From contig NZ_JAERMU010000021.1 of assembly GCF_016756775.1 (NCBI RefSeq), positions 1-64,000 on the forward strand: a stretch of 64,000 bases of DNA. Reading direction: 5' to 3'. Of the stretch, positions 18,073-29,058 are shown one piece after another (position 1 is the first letter of the stretch; each line of letters starts with the position of its first letter). The notes beneath the pieces were generated by a model that had not been told where the DNA came from, searched no databases, and saw only the letters and a list, made by a program, of their open reading frames with translations. The DNA comes from Dryocola clanedunensis subsp. sulfonylureivorans (GTDB lineage Bacteria; Pseudomonadota; Gammaproteobacteria; Enterobacterales; Enterobacteriaceae). Position numbers and translations under genes: made by a program.

Positions 18073-18707
18073 TACTTTTTGTTATCCAGAGTGATCGGCT
18101 GCCGGGAAATCGCCTTCAGCTGCGCGGTCAGGCCATCGACGCCCTTGGTACGCAGGATATTGCTCCATTCATTTTGCTTGGTGGTGATCATGCTGACGCC
18201 TTCGGCAATCATATCGAATGCCTGCCAGTTGCCGGTCTGGCTGTTCTTACGCCACTGGAAGTCCAGGCGCACCGGTGGACGACCATTTGGATCGATAATC
18301 GTGACGCGAATAGGGATGATGGTCGCGTCACCCAACGGTTGTTCCGGGGCAATCTGATAGGATTGACCGTTATACAGAGCCAGCGCCTGGCCATAGGCCT
18401 GCTTCAGGTATTCTTCGAACGCTTTGAAATACGCCTCGCGCTGCGCCGGGGTTGCGTCTTTATAGTAACGGCCCAGTACCAGCGCACCAGCGTACTTTAT
18501 CTGCACATAAGGCAGCAGTTCCTGACCAACGATGTCACGCAGGTAGTTCGGATTCTGACGGATTTTTGGCTGCTCGTTCTTCAGGCGGTCAAAGGTTTTC
18601 TGCGCCGCTTCGTTCATCTGCTTATACGGATTAGTCTGGTCCGCCGCTGTCGCCATTGAGAGCGGGGCAATCACCAGCATGGCGATCATCACAAGTCGTT
18701 TAAACAT
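18072..18707 (-). CDS. mlaC: MlaC, periplasmic phospholipid-binding shuttle
   Basis: 211 residues, as in E. coli. A signal peptide (about residues 1-21, ending ATAAD) is followed by the MlaC/Ttg2D fold that carries phospholipid between MlaA-OmpC in the outer membrane and MlaFEDB in the inner membrane. Family motifs [17 protein letters not shown] and VDFxW-like [10 protein letters not shown] are intact. Middle of the operon. Confidence 0.96.
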   Translation of the reverse strand: MFKRLVMIAMLVIAPLSMATAADQTNPYKQMNEAAQKTFDRLKNEQPKIRQNPNYLRDIVGQELLPYVQIKYAGALVLGRYYKDATPAQREAYFKAFEEYLKQAYGQALALYNGQSYQIAPEQPLGDATIIPIRVTIIDPNGRPPVRLDFQWRKNSQTGNWQAFDMIAEGVSMITTKQNEWSNILRTKGVDGLTAQLKAISRQPITLDNKK

Positions 18708-18725
18708 ATTAATTTTCCTCTTTGA

Positions 18726-19277
18726 TTAGTTCGTCGTGCCTGACTGAGGCGCTGCATCATTGCTTTGCCCGGCTGCCGGCTGGGCATCCCCGGATTTGTG
18801 CTCATCGTCGTTTCCGCTCTTATACAAGAACTGACCGATTAAGTCTTCGAGGACTAACGCTGATTTGGTATCCTGGATCCTGCCCCCGTCTTTAAGGATA
18901 GACGAACCGAGTTCCGGGTCGTCAAAGCCCAGGTTCAGCGCCAGGAACTGCTCGCCTAACAAACCGGAAGTCCTGATCGCCAGCGAGCTGGTATCAGGAA
19001 TGTGGTTGTAGCGCTGTTCAATGTCCATCGTCACGCGTGGCAGGTAGGTTTTCTCGTCAAGCTCAATGCTTGCAACGCGTCCGATAACCACGCCGCCCAG
19101 GCGAACCGGGGAACCTGTATTCAGACCACCGATGTTATCAAAGGTCGCATACACGCGATAAGTAGGTTCACTGCGCAGTGAGGTGACATTGGCCACTTTC
19201 AGACACAGGAAGATGATAGCGGCCAGCGCCACCAGCAGAAAGGCACCAACGCCAATTTCAAATTTCTTTGTTTGCAT
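18726..19277 (-). CDS. mlaD: MlaD, MCE-domain subunit of the Mla transporter
   Basis: 183 residues, equal to E. coli. One N-terminal membrane helix (about 8-28), a single MCE domain (about 38-118, with GLNTGSPVRLGGVVIGRV) and a helical C-terminal region (VLEDLIGQFLY) that forms the central pore of the hexamer; a low-complexity polar tail ends the chain. The start at 19277 (MQTKKFE) matches the family; an upstream in-frame ATG at 19292 lies inside the mlaE stop region and is less likely. Confidence 0.95.
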   Translation of the reverse strand: MQTKKFEIGVGAFLLVALAAIIFLCLKVANVTSLRSEPTYRVYATFDNIGGLNTGSPVRLGGVVIGRVASIELDEKTYLPRVTMDIEQRYNHIPDTSSLAIRTSGLLGEQFLALNLGFDDPELGSSILKDGGRIQDTKSALVLEDLIGQFLYKSGNDDEHKSGDAQPAAGQSNDAAPQSGTTN

Positions 19278-19281
19278 GAAC

Positions 19282-20070
<789 letters not shown>

Positions 20071-20889
20071 CTAACTCCCTGTTTCAGATAATAGATCGGC
20101 CTGGTAATCCGCCGCAGGATAGCGGAAGGGTACCGGGCCGTCCGCAATACCGTCGAGGAACTGACGCACCCGTGGCTCGCGGTTCTCGCGCAGCATTTCA
20201 GGGCTGCCTTCCGCCACGATATGTTGATCGGCAACGATATAGGCATAATCCGCGATACTCAGCACCTCCGGTACGTCGTGAGAAACCACGATGCACGTAA
20301 CGCCTAAGGCATTGTTTAGTTCGGAGATTAATTTCACCAGTACGCCCATGGTGATAGGGTCCTGGCCGACAAATGGCTCGTCGAACATGATGAGATCGGG
20401 TTCAAGCGCAATCGCACGAGCAAGCGCGGCACGGCGCGCCATACCGCCTGACAGTTCAGAAGGCATCAGATTCGCAGCGCCTCGCAGACCAACGGCTTCG
20501 AGCTTCATCATCACCGTACTATGCAACAGCGGTTCAGGCAGACGTCGATGTTCGCGTAGCGGATAGGCAACGTTTTCAAAAACATTCAGATCGGTAAACA
20601 GGGCACCTGACTGGAAAAGCATGCTCATCCGTTTACGCACGGTGAACAGACGCGAGCGTGACATTTCCGGCACGTTTTCACCGTCAAAGAGAATTTTGCC
20701 GCACTCAGGGGCAATTTGCCCGCCAATCAGACGCAGCAGCGTGGTCTTCCCTATCCCGGATGGGCCCATAATGGCAGTGATCTTGCCCCGTGGTACCGTC
20801 AGAGAGATGTTGTCGAAAATACGTCGACTGCCACGTGAGAAACTCACCCCGCAAATGTCGACCAGATTCGCCTCTTTCTGGCTCATCAT
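20071..20889 (-). CDS. mlaF: MlaF, ATPase subunit of the Mla transporter
   Basis: 272 residues (E. coli 269). ABC ATPase with Walker A GPSGIGKT (about residues 42-49), signature LSGGMARRAALARAIA, Walker B LIMFDEPFVGQDP and H-loop SHD. First gene of mlaFEDCB, divergent from yrbG across 227 bases. Two adjacent ATGs (20889 and 20886) follow AAGGAAGG; the second is slightly better spaced, so the protein may be one residue shorter. Confidence 0.96.
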   Translation of the reverse strand: MMSQKEANLVDICGVSFSRGSRRIFDNISLTVPRGKITAIMGPSGIGKTTLLRLIGGQIAPECGKILFDGENVPEMSRSRLFTVRKRMSMLFQSGALFTDLNVFENVAYPLREHRRLPEPLLHSTVMMKLEAVGLRGAANLMPSELSGGMARRAALARAIALEPDLIMFDEPFVGQDPITMGVLVKLISELNNALGVTCIVVSHDVPEVLSIADYAYIVADQHIVAEGSPEMLRENREPRVRQFLDGIADGPVPFRYPAADYQADLLSETGS

Positions 20890-21116
20890 CCTTCCTTTTA
20901 AAGAGTGTATGGATAAAGCTTGGTGCCAAAACGCAGTGGAAGACCCTCATTTTTACAGAATATTACCCGCTGCGGTTAGCGAAAGCTGGCATTTGTTTTA
21001 CTTTTAGAGCGCTTAAAGTCAGAATTAAGAATTATTGGATTCCCTTCAGATAAGCGCGCCCCGCCGGAATTTTTCAGGCCCAGGACCGGCGATTATACCT
21101 GAATAAAGGATTTTAC

Positions 21117-22094
21117 ATGCTGTTAGCTACGGCTCTGTTAATTATCGGTTTACTCCTGGTGGTCTATGGTGCCGACCGTCTGGTGTTTGCCGCTTCAATA
21201 CTGTGCCGCAATTTTGGGATTCCGCCGCTAATTATCGGCATGACTGTCGTGAGTATCGGCACGTCGCTCCCGGAGATGATCGTCGCGGGCTCCGCTGCGC
21301 TTCACGGCCAACTGGATTTAGCGGTTGGCACGGCGATTGGTTCCAATATCACTAACATCATGCTGATTTTGGGGCTGGCGGCGCTGTTACACCCATTTAC
21401 CGTCAATTCCGATATCCTGCGCCGCGAATTGCCCCTAATGTTGCTCTTCAGCGGTATTGCAGGTTTGCTTCTTTTCGATAATCACCTCAGCCGACTCAAC
21501 GGCGTCGTGCTTATCGTGGCGGCAGCTCTGTACCTGCTGTTTATCGTTAAACTCGCTCGCCTGGCTGAAAAACAGGGTGACGATAACCTGACAAGAGAGC
21601 AGATAGCCGAGCTGCCCCGCGATGGCTCTCGTTCCGTCGCGTTTCTCTGGCTTGCCGTGGCCCTGATCATTTTACCGATGGCGACGCGGATGGTTATCGA
21701 TAACGCCACCGTGCTGGCCAATTTCTTTGGTGTCAGCCAGCTCGTGATTGGCCTGACGGTGATTGCTATCGGTACCAGCCTGCCAGAACTTGCCACCGCT
21801 ATCGCCGGAGCGCGTAAAGGTGAAGATGACATAGCCATCGGCAATATCATAGGATCGAATATATTTAATATTGTCTTTGTGTTGGGTATCCCGGCGCTTA
21901 TCGCACCTGGAGATATTGACCCGCTGGCCTTCGCCCGGGACTACTGGGTGATGTTAGCGGTTAGTGCCATTTTCGCCCTGCTTTGCTGGCGTAAGCCGCG
22001 CTCTATCGGCAAGTCGACCGGCGCTCTGTTAACATGTGCGTTTATCGTATGGATCGCGGTGCTGTGGTTTGTGGCATCGCCAGTCGTTGGATAA
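21117..22094 (+). CDS. yrbG: YrbG, calcium/sodium:proton-type cation antiporter
   Basis: 325 residues, the E. coli size. CaCA superfamily inner membrane exchanger with two inverted alpha repeats, seen as VSIGTSLPEMIVAG...GTAIGSNITNIMLILG and IAIGTSLPELATAIAG...GNIIGSNIFNIVFVLG. The ion specificity of YrbG is not firmly shown. It opens the long plus-strand run through npr, with kdsD 15 bases downstream. Confidence 0.95.
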   Translation: MLLATALLIIGLLLVVYGADRLVFAASILCRNFGIPPLIIGMTVVSIGTSLPEMIVAGSAALHGQLDLAVGTAIGSNITNIMLILGLAALLHPFTVNSDILRRELPLMLLFSGIAGLLLFDNHLSRLNGVVLIVAAALYLLFIVKLARLAEKQGDDNLTREQIAELPRDGSRSVAFLWLAVALIILPMATRMVIDNATVLANFFGVSQLVIGLTVIAIGTSLPELATAIAGARKGEDDIAIGNIIGSNIFNIVFVLGIPALIAPGDIDPLAFARDYWVMLAVSAIFALLCWRKPRSIGKSTGALLTCAFIVWIAVLWFVASPVVG

Positions 22095-22109
22095 ATTGGA
22101 AACGAAAAT

Positions 22110-23096
22110 ATGTCACACATAGATCTACAGCCGGGCTTTGACTTTCAACAAGCGGGAAAAGACGTCCTTAATATTGAACGTGAAGGCCTGGCTCAGCTCG
22201 ATCAGTACATCAATGCTGATTTCTCCGCCGCCTGCGAGAAGATTTTTTACTGCCCCGGCAAAGTGGTTGTCATGGGGATGGGGAAATCCGGACATATTGG
22301 CAAAAAAATGGCGGCGACGTTCGCCAGCACCGGTACGCCGGCCTTCTTTGTTCATCCGGGTGAAGCAAGCCACGGTGATTTAGGCATGGTTTCCCCGCAG
22401 GACGTGGTGATTGCCATTTCCAACTCTGGTGAGTCAAACGAAATCCTCGCGCTGATCCCGGTGTTAAAGCGTCTTCAGGTGCCGATGATTTGCATGACGG
22501 GACGTCCTGAAAGCGCCATGGGTCGAGCTGCAGATATCCATTTATGCATTAAAGTGCCGAAGGAAGCTTGTCCGCTGGGTCTGGCACCGACGACCAGCAC
22601 CACGGCGACGTTGGTGATGGGCGATGCCCTGGCGGTTGCTCTGCTTAAAGCCCGCGGCTTCACCCAGGAAGATTTCGCCCTTTCCCATCCGGGCGGGGCG
22701 TTGGGTCGTAAACTGTTGTTACGCGTCAATGACATCATGCACACTGGCGACGATATTCCGCACGTCAGCAAAGATGCCAGCCTGCGCGATGCCCTGCTGG
22801 AAATCACCCGTAAAAACATGGGCATGACGGTAATCTGTAACGACCTGATGAAAATCGAAGGCATCTTCACCGACGGTGACTTACGCCGCGTCTTCGATAT
22901 GGGCGTCGATTTACACACCCTTAATATCGCCGATGTCATGACCTCTGGCGGTATTCGCGTAAGGCCGGGCACACTGGCCGTCGATGCACTGAATCTGATG
23001 CAGTCCCGCCATATTACTTCCGTTCTGGTTGCTGATGGCGACCAGCTAATTGGTGTGGTACATATGCATGACATGCTGCGCGCAGGCGTGGTTTAA
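22110..23096 (+). CDS. kdsD: D-arabinose-5-phosphate isomerase KdsD
   Basis: 328 residues, as in E. coli. It converts ribulose-5-phosphate to arabinose-5-phosphate, the sugar for Kdo of LPS. A SIS domain (about 40-175, GMGKSGHIGKKMAATFASTGTPAFFVHPGEASHGDLG) is followed by two CBS domains (about 205-265 and 275-328). It is in the Kdo/LPS operon with kdsC and lptCAB. kdsC starts 16 bases after its stop. Confidence 0.97.
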   Translation: MSHIDLQPGFDFQQAGKDVLNIEREGLAQLDQYINADFSAACEKIFYCPGKVVVMGMGKSGHIGKKMAATFASTGTPAFFVHPGEASHGDLGMVSPQDVVIAISNSGESNEILALIPVLKRLQVPMICMTGRPESAMGRAADIHLCIKVPKEACPLGLAPTTSTTATLVMGDALAVALLKARGFTQEDFALSHPGGALGRKLLLRVNDIMHTGDDIPHVSKDASLRDALLEITRKNMGMTVICNDLMKIEGIFTDGDLRRVFDMGVDLHTLNIADVMTSGGIRVRPGTLAVDALNLMQSRHITSVLVADGDQLIGVVHMHDMLRAGVV

Positions 23097-23112
23097 CAAA
23101 GGATTAGAATCA

Positions 23113-23679
23113 ATGAGTAACCCTGAAGCGTCACTCAATACTTGCTATGGGCCTGTGAGTGCACGCGTGATGGAGCGGGCCGCTAACGTGCGCCTGCTTA
23201 TACTGGATGTCGACGGCGTCATGTCGGACGGCCTGATCTACATGGGTAACAGCGGCGAAGAGCTGAAAGCCTTTAACGTGCGGGATGGGTATGGGATCCG
23301 TTGCGCCCTCACCTCCGGTATTGAAGTCGCTATAATTACCGGCCGCAAAGCAAAATTGCTTGAGGATCGCTGCGAGACATTAGGTATTACCCATCTTTAT
23401 CAGGGACAATCCGATAAGCTGCTGGCTTTTCGTGACCTGTTGGATAAACTCGCCCTCTCGCCTGAACAAGTGGCCTATGTTGGTGACGACCTTATCGACT
23501 GGCCGGTGATGGCTGAAGTTGCGCTGAGCGTGGCGGTTGCCGATGCTCACCCATTACTGACGCCGCGCGCGGATTACGTTACCCGTATCGAAGGCGGACG
23601 TGGTGCCGTACGGGAAGTCTGCGACCTGCTGTTACTGGCACAAGGAAAACTTGATGAAGCCAAAGGGCTGTCCATATGA
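23113..23679 (+). CDS. kdsC: 3-deoxy-D-manno-octulosonate 8-phosphate phosphatase KdsC
   Basis: 188 residues, as in E. coli. HAD-superfamily (C0 type, cap-less tetramer) phosphatase that releases Kdo from Kdo-8-phosphate. The nucleophile and acid are D32 and D34 in LDVDGVMSDG; motif III lysine lies in GRKAKLLEDR and motif IV is VGDDLIDWPVM. The ATG at 23113 matches the family start; the frame runs open back into kdsD. It overlaps lptC by four bases. Confidence 0.97.
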   Translation: MSNPEASLNTCYGPVSARVMERAANVRLLILDVDGVMSDGLIYMGNSGEELKAFNVRDGYGIRCALTSGIEVAIITGRKAKLLEDRCETLGITHLYQGQSDKLLAFRDLLDKLALSPEQVAYVGDDLIDWPVMAEVALSVAVADAHPLLTPRADYVTRIEGGRGAVREVCDLLLLAQGKLDEAKGLSI

Positions 23680-24251
23680 GTAAAACCAGGCGTTGGGTTA
23701 TCATCCTGCTGTCGCTTTTAGCGCTGGTGCTGATTGGCATTAACCTGGTCGATAAAGACGATGTTGCGGCACCCACGACGGCAACCAACGAGCCAACGTA
23801 TAAAAGCGAACATTCCACCACGGTTGTCTACAACCCTGAAGGAGCGTTGACTTATCGCCTGATTGCCGAACATGTCGAGTATTTCTCAGACACGGCTATC
23901 TCGTGGTTCACCAAACCCGTAATGACACAGTACGATGAAAATAAAGTAGCTACCTGGTCATTACGGGCAGATCGCGCCAAACTAACCAATGACAGGATGC
24001 TTTATCTGTACGGAAACGTCGTGCTGACAGCCCTGACACCGGACTCCCAGTTACGCAAGATTACGACCGATAATGCGCAGGTTAACTTAATCACTCAGGA
24101 TGTTGCCTCTGATGATTTAGTGACGCTGTATGGTACGAGCTTTAACTCCAGCGGCCTGAAAATGCGCGGGAACTTACGCAGCAAAAACGCCCAGCTGATT
24201 GAAAAGGTTAGAACATCCTATGAAATCCAGAATAAACAAACTCAGCCTTAA
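23676..24251 (+). CDS. lptC: LptC, LPS export ABC transporter periplasmic subunit
   Basis: 191 residues, as in E. coli. One N-terminal membrane helix (about 7-25), then a twisted boat beta-jellyroll that takes LPS from LptB2FG and passes it to LptA. Conserved G at the end of the edge strand (LYGTSFNSSGLKMRGNLRSKNAQL) is present. ATG overlaps the kdsC stop (four bases) and lptA starts 32 bases before its own stop, so all three are translationally linked. Confidence 0.96.
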   Translation: MSKTRRWVIILLSLLALVLIGINLVDKDDVAAPTTATNEPTYKSEHSTTVVYNPEGALTYRLIAEHVEYFSDTAISWFTKPVMTQYDENKVATWSLRADRAKLTNDRMLYLYGNVVLTALTPDSQLRKITTDNAQVNLITQDVASDDLVTLYGTSFNSSGLKMRGNLRSKNAQLIEKVRTSYEIQNKQTQP

Positions 24252-24780
24252 TTTAGTTCTGAGCAGCACGCTTTTGGCCGCCAGTTTTTCGGCCCTTGCG
24301 CTGACCGGTGATACCGAGAAGCCCATTCATATTGAATCCGATCAGCAGTCTCTGGATATGCAGGGCAATATTGTCACCTTTACCGGTAACGTTATCGTCA
24401 CCCAGGGCAGTATCAAGATTAACGCCGACAAGGTCGTGGTCACCCGTCCTGGCGGTGAACAGGGTAAAGAAGTCATTGACGGCTTTGGTAAGCCGGCAAC
24501 GTTTTACCAGATGCAGGATAACGGCAAACCGGTCAAAGGCCACGCCTCCAAAATGCATTATGAACTGCAAAACGACTTTGTGGTGCTGACGGGGGATGCG
24601 TTCCTCGAACAGCTCGACAGCAATATTAAAGGCGACAAAATTACCTATCTCGTTAAAGAGCAAAAAATGCAGGCCTTTAGCGACAAAGGTAAGCGCGTGA
24701 CCACCATTCTGGTGCCTTCGCAATTGCAGAACAAAGATGGCAAGGCGGCACCTGCACCGGCCCCTAAAAAGAGTAACTAA
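24220..24780 (+). CDS. lptA: LptA, periplasmic LPS transport bridge protein
   Basis: 186 residues (E. coli 185). Signal peptide (about residues 1-28, SFSALA|LTGD), then one OstA/LptA beta-jellyroll; end-to-end stacking with LptC and LptD builds the bridge that carries LPS across the periplasm. Family motifs IHIESDQQSLDMQGNIVTFTGNV and GDKITYLVKEQKMQAFSDKG are intact. The C-terminus is Ala/Pro/Lys rich. The ATG at 24220 gives the family N-terminus; an upstream frame extension lies in lptC. Confidence 0.96.
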   Translation: MKSRINKLSLNLVLSSTLLAASFSALALTGDTEKPIHIESDQQSLDMQGNIVTFTGNVIVTQGSIKINADKVVVTRPGGEQGKEVIDGFGKPATFYQMQDNGKPVKGHASKMHYELQNDFVVLTGDAFLEQLDSNIKGDKITYLVKEQKMQAFSDKGKRVTTILVPSQLQNKDGKAAPAPAPKKSN

Positions 24781-24786
24781 TTCGTT

Positions 24787-25512
24787 ATGGCAACTTTAAT
24801 TGCGAAAAATCTCGCCAAAGCCTACAAAGGCCGTCGCGTGGTGGAAGACGTTAGTCTGACCGTGAAATCCGGCGAAATTGTCGGCCTGCTGGGCCCTAAC
24901 GGTGCGGGCAAAACCACGACGTTTTATATGGTCGTCGGTATCGTGTCGCGCGATGCGGGTAATATCATCATTGATGATGAAGATATCAGTATGCTGCCGC
25001 TGCACGCCCGTGCCCGCCGTGGTATCGGCTATCTTCCACAGGAAGCCTCCATTTTTCGTCGTCTGAGCGTGTTCGATAACCTGATGGCCGTCCTGCAGAT
25101 CCGCGATGACCTGACCAGCGAACAGCGCGACGATCGCGCGAACGAGCTGATGGAGGAGTTCCACATTGAGCATCTGCGTAACAGCCTCGGTCAGTCTCTG
25201 TCCGGCGGTGAACGTCGCCGTGTGGAAATCGCTCGTGCCTTAGCCGCTAATCCAAAATTTATTTTGCTGGATGAACCTTTTGCGGGCGTCGATCCGATTT
25301 CCGTTATCGACATCAAGCGAATCATCGAACACCTGCGCGACAGCGGCCTCGGCGTGCTGATAACTGACCACAACGTGCGTGAAACCCTCGCGGTTTGTGA
25401 ACGCGCTTACATCGTCAGCCAGGGCCATTTAATCGCCCACGGTACGCCGGGTGAAATCCTTGAAGACGAACATGTTAAGCGTGTCTATCTGGGCGAAGAG
25501 TTCAGACTCTGA
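24787..25512 (+). CDS. lptB: LptB, LPS export ABC transporter ATPase
   Basis: 241 residues, as in E. coli. Walker A GPNGAGKT at about residues 36-43, signature [16 protein letters not shown], Walker [14 protein letters not shown] and H-loop TDHN. It powers LPS extraction by LptB2FGC; lptFG are elsewhere, as in E. coli. The rpoN start is 48 bases downstream of its stop. Confidence 0.97.
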   Translation: MATLIAKNLAKAYKGRRVVEDVSLTVKSGEIVGLLGPNGAGKTTTFYMVVGIVSRDAGNIIIDDEDISMLPLHARARRGIGYLPQEASIFRRLSVFDNLMAVLQIRDDLTSEQRDDRANELMEEFHIEHLRNSLGQSLSGGERRRVEIARALAANPKFILLDEPFAGVDPISVIDIKRIIEHLRDSGLGVLITDHNVRETLAVCERAYIVSQGHLIAHGTPGEILEDEHVKRVYLGEEFRL

Positions 25513-25560
25513 TAGGGTAGGCCGCATAAACCTAAACATGTGGGGAAGTTCGCTCTGAAT

Positions 25561-26994
25561 ATGAAGCAAGGTTTGCAGTTACGGCTCAGCCAACAACTTG
25601 CTATGACTCCGCAGCTGCAGCAGGCTATTCGTCTGCTGCAATTGTCGACGCTGGAGCTACAGCAGGAACTTCAACAGGCACTGGAGAATAATCCACTGCT
25701 TGAGCAAACCGACCCGCATGAGGAAATTGACGCGCAGGAAGCCCGCGAAGATGAAGCGCTGGACATTCGCGATGCGCTTGAACAAAAAGAGATGCCGGAA
25801 GAGCTCCCGCTGGATACCAGCTGGGACGAAATCTACACGGCGGGCTCGCCTTCAGGCGCGGGTTCCGACTATAGCGACGACGAGCTCCCGGTTTACCAGG
25901 GTGAAACTACCCAGTCCCTTCAGGATTATCTGATGTGGCAGGTGGATCTGACGCCGTTCTCTGATACCGACACGGCTATTGCCACCTCGATTGTCGACGC
26001 CGTTGATGAAACGGGCTACCTCACCGTCTCCCTCGAAGAGATTCTGGAAAGCATGGGCGATGACGAAATCACCCTTGATGAGGTGGAGGTCGTCCTCAAG
26101 CGCATTCAGCGTTTTGACCCTGTTGGCGTGGCGGCCCGCGATCTGCGGGACTGTCTGCTGGTACAGCTCTCCCAGTATGCCAAAGAGACACCGTGGCTGA
26201 ATGAAGCCCGCTTAATCGTCAGCGAGCATCTCGACCTGCTGGCTAATCATGATTTCCGCAGCCTGATGCGCGTCACGCGTCTGAAAGAAGACGTGCTGAA
26301 AGAGGCCATGAGCCTGATCCAGTCTCTTGACCCGCGCCCCGGCCAGTCTATCCAGACCGGCGAGCCGGAATACGTCATTCCCGACGTGCTGGTGCGTAAG
26401 CTCCAGGGCCATTGGACCGTCGAGCTCAATTCAGATAGCATTCCACGCCTGAAAATAAACCAGCAGTACGCCGCGCTGGGCAACAGCGGCCGTAACGACA
26501 GTGATTCGCAGTATATCCGCAGTAATCTGCAGGAAGCGAAATGGCTGATTAAGAGCCTCGAGAGCCGCAACGATACCCTGCTGCGCGTCAGCCGTTGTAT
26601 CGTCGAGCAGCAGCAAGGTTTCTTTGAGCATGGCGAAGAGCACATGCGGCCGATGGTACTGGCAGATATTGCTCAGGCCGTGGAAATGCATGAATCCACC
26701 ATCTCACGTGTCACCACGCAGAAGTATCTCCACAGCCCGCGTGGCATTTTTGAACTGAAATATTTCTTCTCAAGCCATGTGAATACCGAAGGCGGCGGCG
26801 AAGCCTCCTCTACGGCCATCCGTGCGCTGGTGAAGAAGTTAATTGCGGCGGAAAATCCCGCGAAACCCCTTAGTGATAGCAAGTTAACGACTATGCTTTC
26901 AGATCAAGGCATTATGGTCGCACGCCGCACTGTTGCGAAGTACCGAGAGTCTTTATCCATACCACCGTCAAACCAGCGTAAACAACTGGTCTGA
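25561..26994 (+). CDS. rpoN: RNA polymerase sigma-54 factor RpoN
   Basis: 477 residues, as in E. coli. Glutamine-rich region I (about 1-50) that binds bacterial enhancer proteins, an acidic region II, the core-binding domain (about 110-300), the DNA-binding helix-turn-helix (about 365-385) and the RpoN box [10 protein letters not shown] that reads the -24 element. The start at 25561 ([12 protein letters not shown]) is that of the family; an in-frame ATG seven codons upstream lacks homology. The Shine-Dalgarno is weak, as often for rpoN. Confidence 0.97.
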   Translation: MKQGLQLRLSQQLAMTPQLQQAIRLLQLSTLELQQELQQALENNPLLEQTDPHEEIDAQEAREDEALDIRDALEQKEMPEELPLDTSWDEIYTAGSPSGAGSDYSDDELPVYQGETTQSLQDYLMWQVDLTPFSDTDTAIATSIVDAVDETGYLTVSLEEILESMGDDEITLDEVEVVLKRIQRFDPVGVAARDLRDCLLVQLSQYAKETPWLNEARLIVSEHLDLLANHDFRSLMRVTRLKEDVLKEAMSLIQSLDPRPGQSIQTGEPEYVIPDVLVRKLQGHWTVELNSDSIPRLKINQQYAALGNSGRNDSDSQYIRSNLQEAKWLIKSLESRNDTLLRVSRCIVEQQQGFFEHGEEHMRPMVLADIAQAVEMHESTISRVTTQKYLHSPRGIFELKYFFSSHVNTEGGGEASSTAIRALVKKLIAAENPAKPLSDSKLTTMLSDQGIMVARRTVAKYRESLSIPPSNQRKQLV

Positions 26995-27016
26995 CTCTAC
27001 TGATAAGGAAGACACT

Positions 27017-27304
27017 ATGCAGCTCAACATCACAGGACAAAACGTCGAGATCACGGACGCACTGCGCGATTTTGTGAATGCGAAGTTTGCCAAACTGGAG
27101 CAGTACTTCGAACGCATCAATCAGGTGTATATTGTTTTAAAAGTAGAAAAGGTCACCCATCTGGCGGATGCTACGCTCCATGTTAACGGGGGCGAGCTAC
27201 ATGCCAGTGCCGAAGGGCAGGATATGTATGCGGCCATTGACGGCCTGATCGATAAACTGGCTCGCCAGTTAACTAAACATAAAGATAAACTAAAACAACA
27301 CTGA
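27017..27304 (+). CDS. hpf: Ribosome hibernation promoting factor HPF (short form)
   Basis: 95 residues, as in E. coli HPF (YhbH). S30AE fold MQLNITGQNVEITDALRDFV...; it binds the 30S decoding region and helps RMF form 100S dimers in stationary phase. No long C-terminal dimerisation domain. TAAGGAAG precedes the ATG at 27017; the frame is open back into rpoN but only this start fits. A perfect hairpin lies between it and ptsN. Confidence 0.97.
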   Translation: MQLNITGQNVEITDALRDFVNAKFAKLEQYFERINQVYIVLKVEKVTHLADATLHVNGGELHASAEGQDMYAAIDGLIDKLARQLTKHKDKLKQH

Positions 27305-27330
27305 TACTCCGAGTATCTGTTTGCGCCTCG

Positions 27331-27360
27331 ACGGCTCGTTATCCCGTGGTAACGAGCCGT
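27331..27360 (+). other. Intercistronic hairpin between hpf and ptsN
   Basis: ACGGCTCGTTA (27331-27341) pairs perfectly with TAACGAGCCGT (27350-27360), loop of eight. No T-tract follows, so it looks like an mRNA stability or processing element rather than a terminator. Confidence 0.6.
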
Positions 27361-27388
27361 TAGCATAACAGGGTGCTTAGGTGAAATT

Positions 27389-27880
27389 ATGATGAACAAC
27401 GATTCCGCTCTACAACTTAGTCATGTCCTGAACCAGGAATGTACCCGCAGTGGTGTGCATTGCCAGAGCAAGAAACGCGCTCTGGAAATCATCAGCGAAC
27501 TGGCGGCAAAGCAGCTTGGTCTGCCGCCGCAGGTCGTCTTCGAAGCCGTGCTAACCCGCGAGCGTATGGGCAGTACCGGTATCGGCAATGGCATCGCCAT
27601 TCCTCACGGTAAGCTTGAAGAAGATACTCTGCGTGCCGTTGGCGTGTTTGTTCAGCTGGAGACGCCTATCGCTTTCGATGCGATAGACAATCAACCTGTC
27701 GATCTGCTTTTTGCCCTGCTGGTGCCGGCCGATCAGACCAAAACGCATCTGCACACGCTTTCGCTGGTGGCCAAGCGCCTGGCGGATAAAACCATCTGCC
27801 GTCGCCTGCGCAGCGCCCAAAGTGATGAAGAGCTTTATCAGATCATTACCGAATCAGAACAGGGTAGTGAAAGTGAATAA
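27389..27880 (+). CDS. ptsN: PtsN, EIIA-Ntr of the nitrogen phosphotransferase system
   Basis: 163 residues, as in E. coli. EIIA-fructose/mannitol type domain; the phosphorylated histidine is H73 in [12 protein letters not shown]. It takes phosphate from NPr; the unphosphorylated form binds TrkA, KdpD and other partners in potassium and nitrogen balance. Two ATGs are adjacent (MM); the first gives the E. coli length. Confidence 0.97.
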   Translation: MMNNDSALQLSHVLNQECTRSGVHCQSKKRALEIISELAAKQLGLPPQVVFEAVLTRERMGSTGIGNGIAIPHGKLEEDTLRAVGVFVQLETPIAFDAIDNQPVDLLFALLVPADQTKTHLHTLSLVAKRLADKTICRRLRSAQSDEELYQIITESEQGSESE

Positions 27881-27933
27881 TCTGGCGGCACAGACGATAT
27901 TGTCACCGCCTGGTATCTCGGGAGAATAATGAC

Positions 27934-28788
27934 ATGGTGCTGATGATTGTCAGCGGCCGCTCTGGTTCAGGGAAGTCGGTAGCCTTGCGCGCACTGGAAG
28001 ATATGGGATTCTACTGTGTCGATAACCTGCCTGTGGTGCTGCTGCCGGAACTGGCGAAAACGCTCGCAGAGCGGCAAATCTCTGCGGCAGTGAGCATCGA
28101 CGTGCGAAACATGCCGGAAAACCCGGAGATTTTCGAACAGGCGATGACTAACCTGCCGGACGCCTTCTCCCCGCAGCTGCTGTTCCTGGATGCGGACCGC
28201 AACACGTTAATCCGCCGCTATAGCGATACCCGCCGTCTGCACCCTCTTTCCAGCAAGAATCTGTCGCTTGAAAGCGCTATCGACGAAGAGAGCGACCTGC
28301 TAGAACCGCTCAAGTCCCGTGCCGATCTCATCATCGATACCTCCGAGATGTCCGTGCACGAACTGGCGGAAATGCTCCGCACCCGACTGCTGGGCAAACG
28401 CGAGCGCGAACTGACGATGGTCTTCGAATCCTTCGGCTTCAAGCACGGTATCCCCATTGATGCCGACTACGTGTTTGACGTGCGCTTCCTGCCGAACCCG
28501 CACTGGGATCCGAAGCTGCGTCCGATGACCGGCCTGGACCGCCCGGTGGCGGCGTTCCTCGACAGGCACACAGAAGTACACAATTTTATCTACCAGACCC
28601 GTAGCTACCTTGAGCTATGGTTACCGATGCTGGAAACCAATAACCGCAGCTACCTGACGGTGGCTATCGGTTGTACCGGTGGTAAGCACCGCTCGGTCTA
28701 CATTGCCGAGCAGTTGGCCGACTACTTCCGCTCGCGCGGTAAGAACGTTCAGTCTCGTCATCGTACGCTGGAAAAACGTAAAACATGA
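27934..28788 (+). CDS. rapZ: RapZ, RNase adapter for GlmZ
   Basis: 284 residues, as in E. coli. N-terminal P-loop domain (Walker A GRSGSGKS at residues 8-15, Walker B-like region later) and a C-terminal RNA-binding domain with the GlcN6P-sensing pocket and the basic tail [14 protein letters not shown]. RapZ senses glucosamine-6-phosphate and guides RNase E to the small RNA GlmZ, so it links envelope-sugar supply with glmS. The stop overlaps the npr ATG (four bases). Confidence 0.97.
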   Translation: MVLMIVSGRSGSGKSVALRALEDMGFYCVDNLPVVLLPELAKTLAERQISAAVSIDVRNMPENPEIFEQAMTNLPDAFSPQLLFLDADRNTLIRRYSDTRRLHPLSSKNLSLESAIDEESDLLEPLKSRADLIIDTSEMSVHELAEMLRTRLLGKRERELTMVFESFGFKHGIPIDADYVFDVRFLPNPHWDPKLRPMTGLDRPVAAFLDRHTEVHNFIYQTRSYLELWLPMLETNNRSYLTVAIGCTGGKHRSVYIAEQLADYFRSRGKNVQSRHRTLEKRKT

Positions 28789-29057
28789 CCGTAAAACATA
28801 CCGTTGAGATCACCAATAAGCTGGGCATGCACGCGCGCCCGGCCATGAAGCTGTTTGAGCTGGTGCAAAGCTTTGATGCAGAAGTGATGCTGCGCAATGA
28901 AGCGGGCACCGAGGCGGAAGCCAGCAGCGTGATTGCGCTGCTGATGCTGGATTCAGCGAAGGGCGGGCAGATCGAAGTAGAGGTCACCGGCCCGCAGGAA
29001 GAGCAGGCGCTGGCAGCGGTTGTTGCGCTGTTCAACGCCGGTTTTGACGAAGACTAA
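28785..29057 (+). CDS. ptsO: NPr, phosphocarrier protein of the nitrogen PTS
   Basis: 90 residues, as in E. coli NPr (also named npr). HPr fold; the phospho-accepting histidine is H16 in [15 protein letters not shown]. It carries phosphate from PtsP to PtsN. Last gene of the long plus-strand run; mtgA ends two bases away on the other strand, and I see no terminator with a T-tract. Confidence 0.96.
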   Translation: MTVKHTVEITNKLGMHARPAMKLFELVQSFDAEVMLRNEAGTEAEASSVIALLMLDSAKGGQIEVEVTGPQEEQALAAVVALFNAGFDED

Positions 29058-29058
29058 A

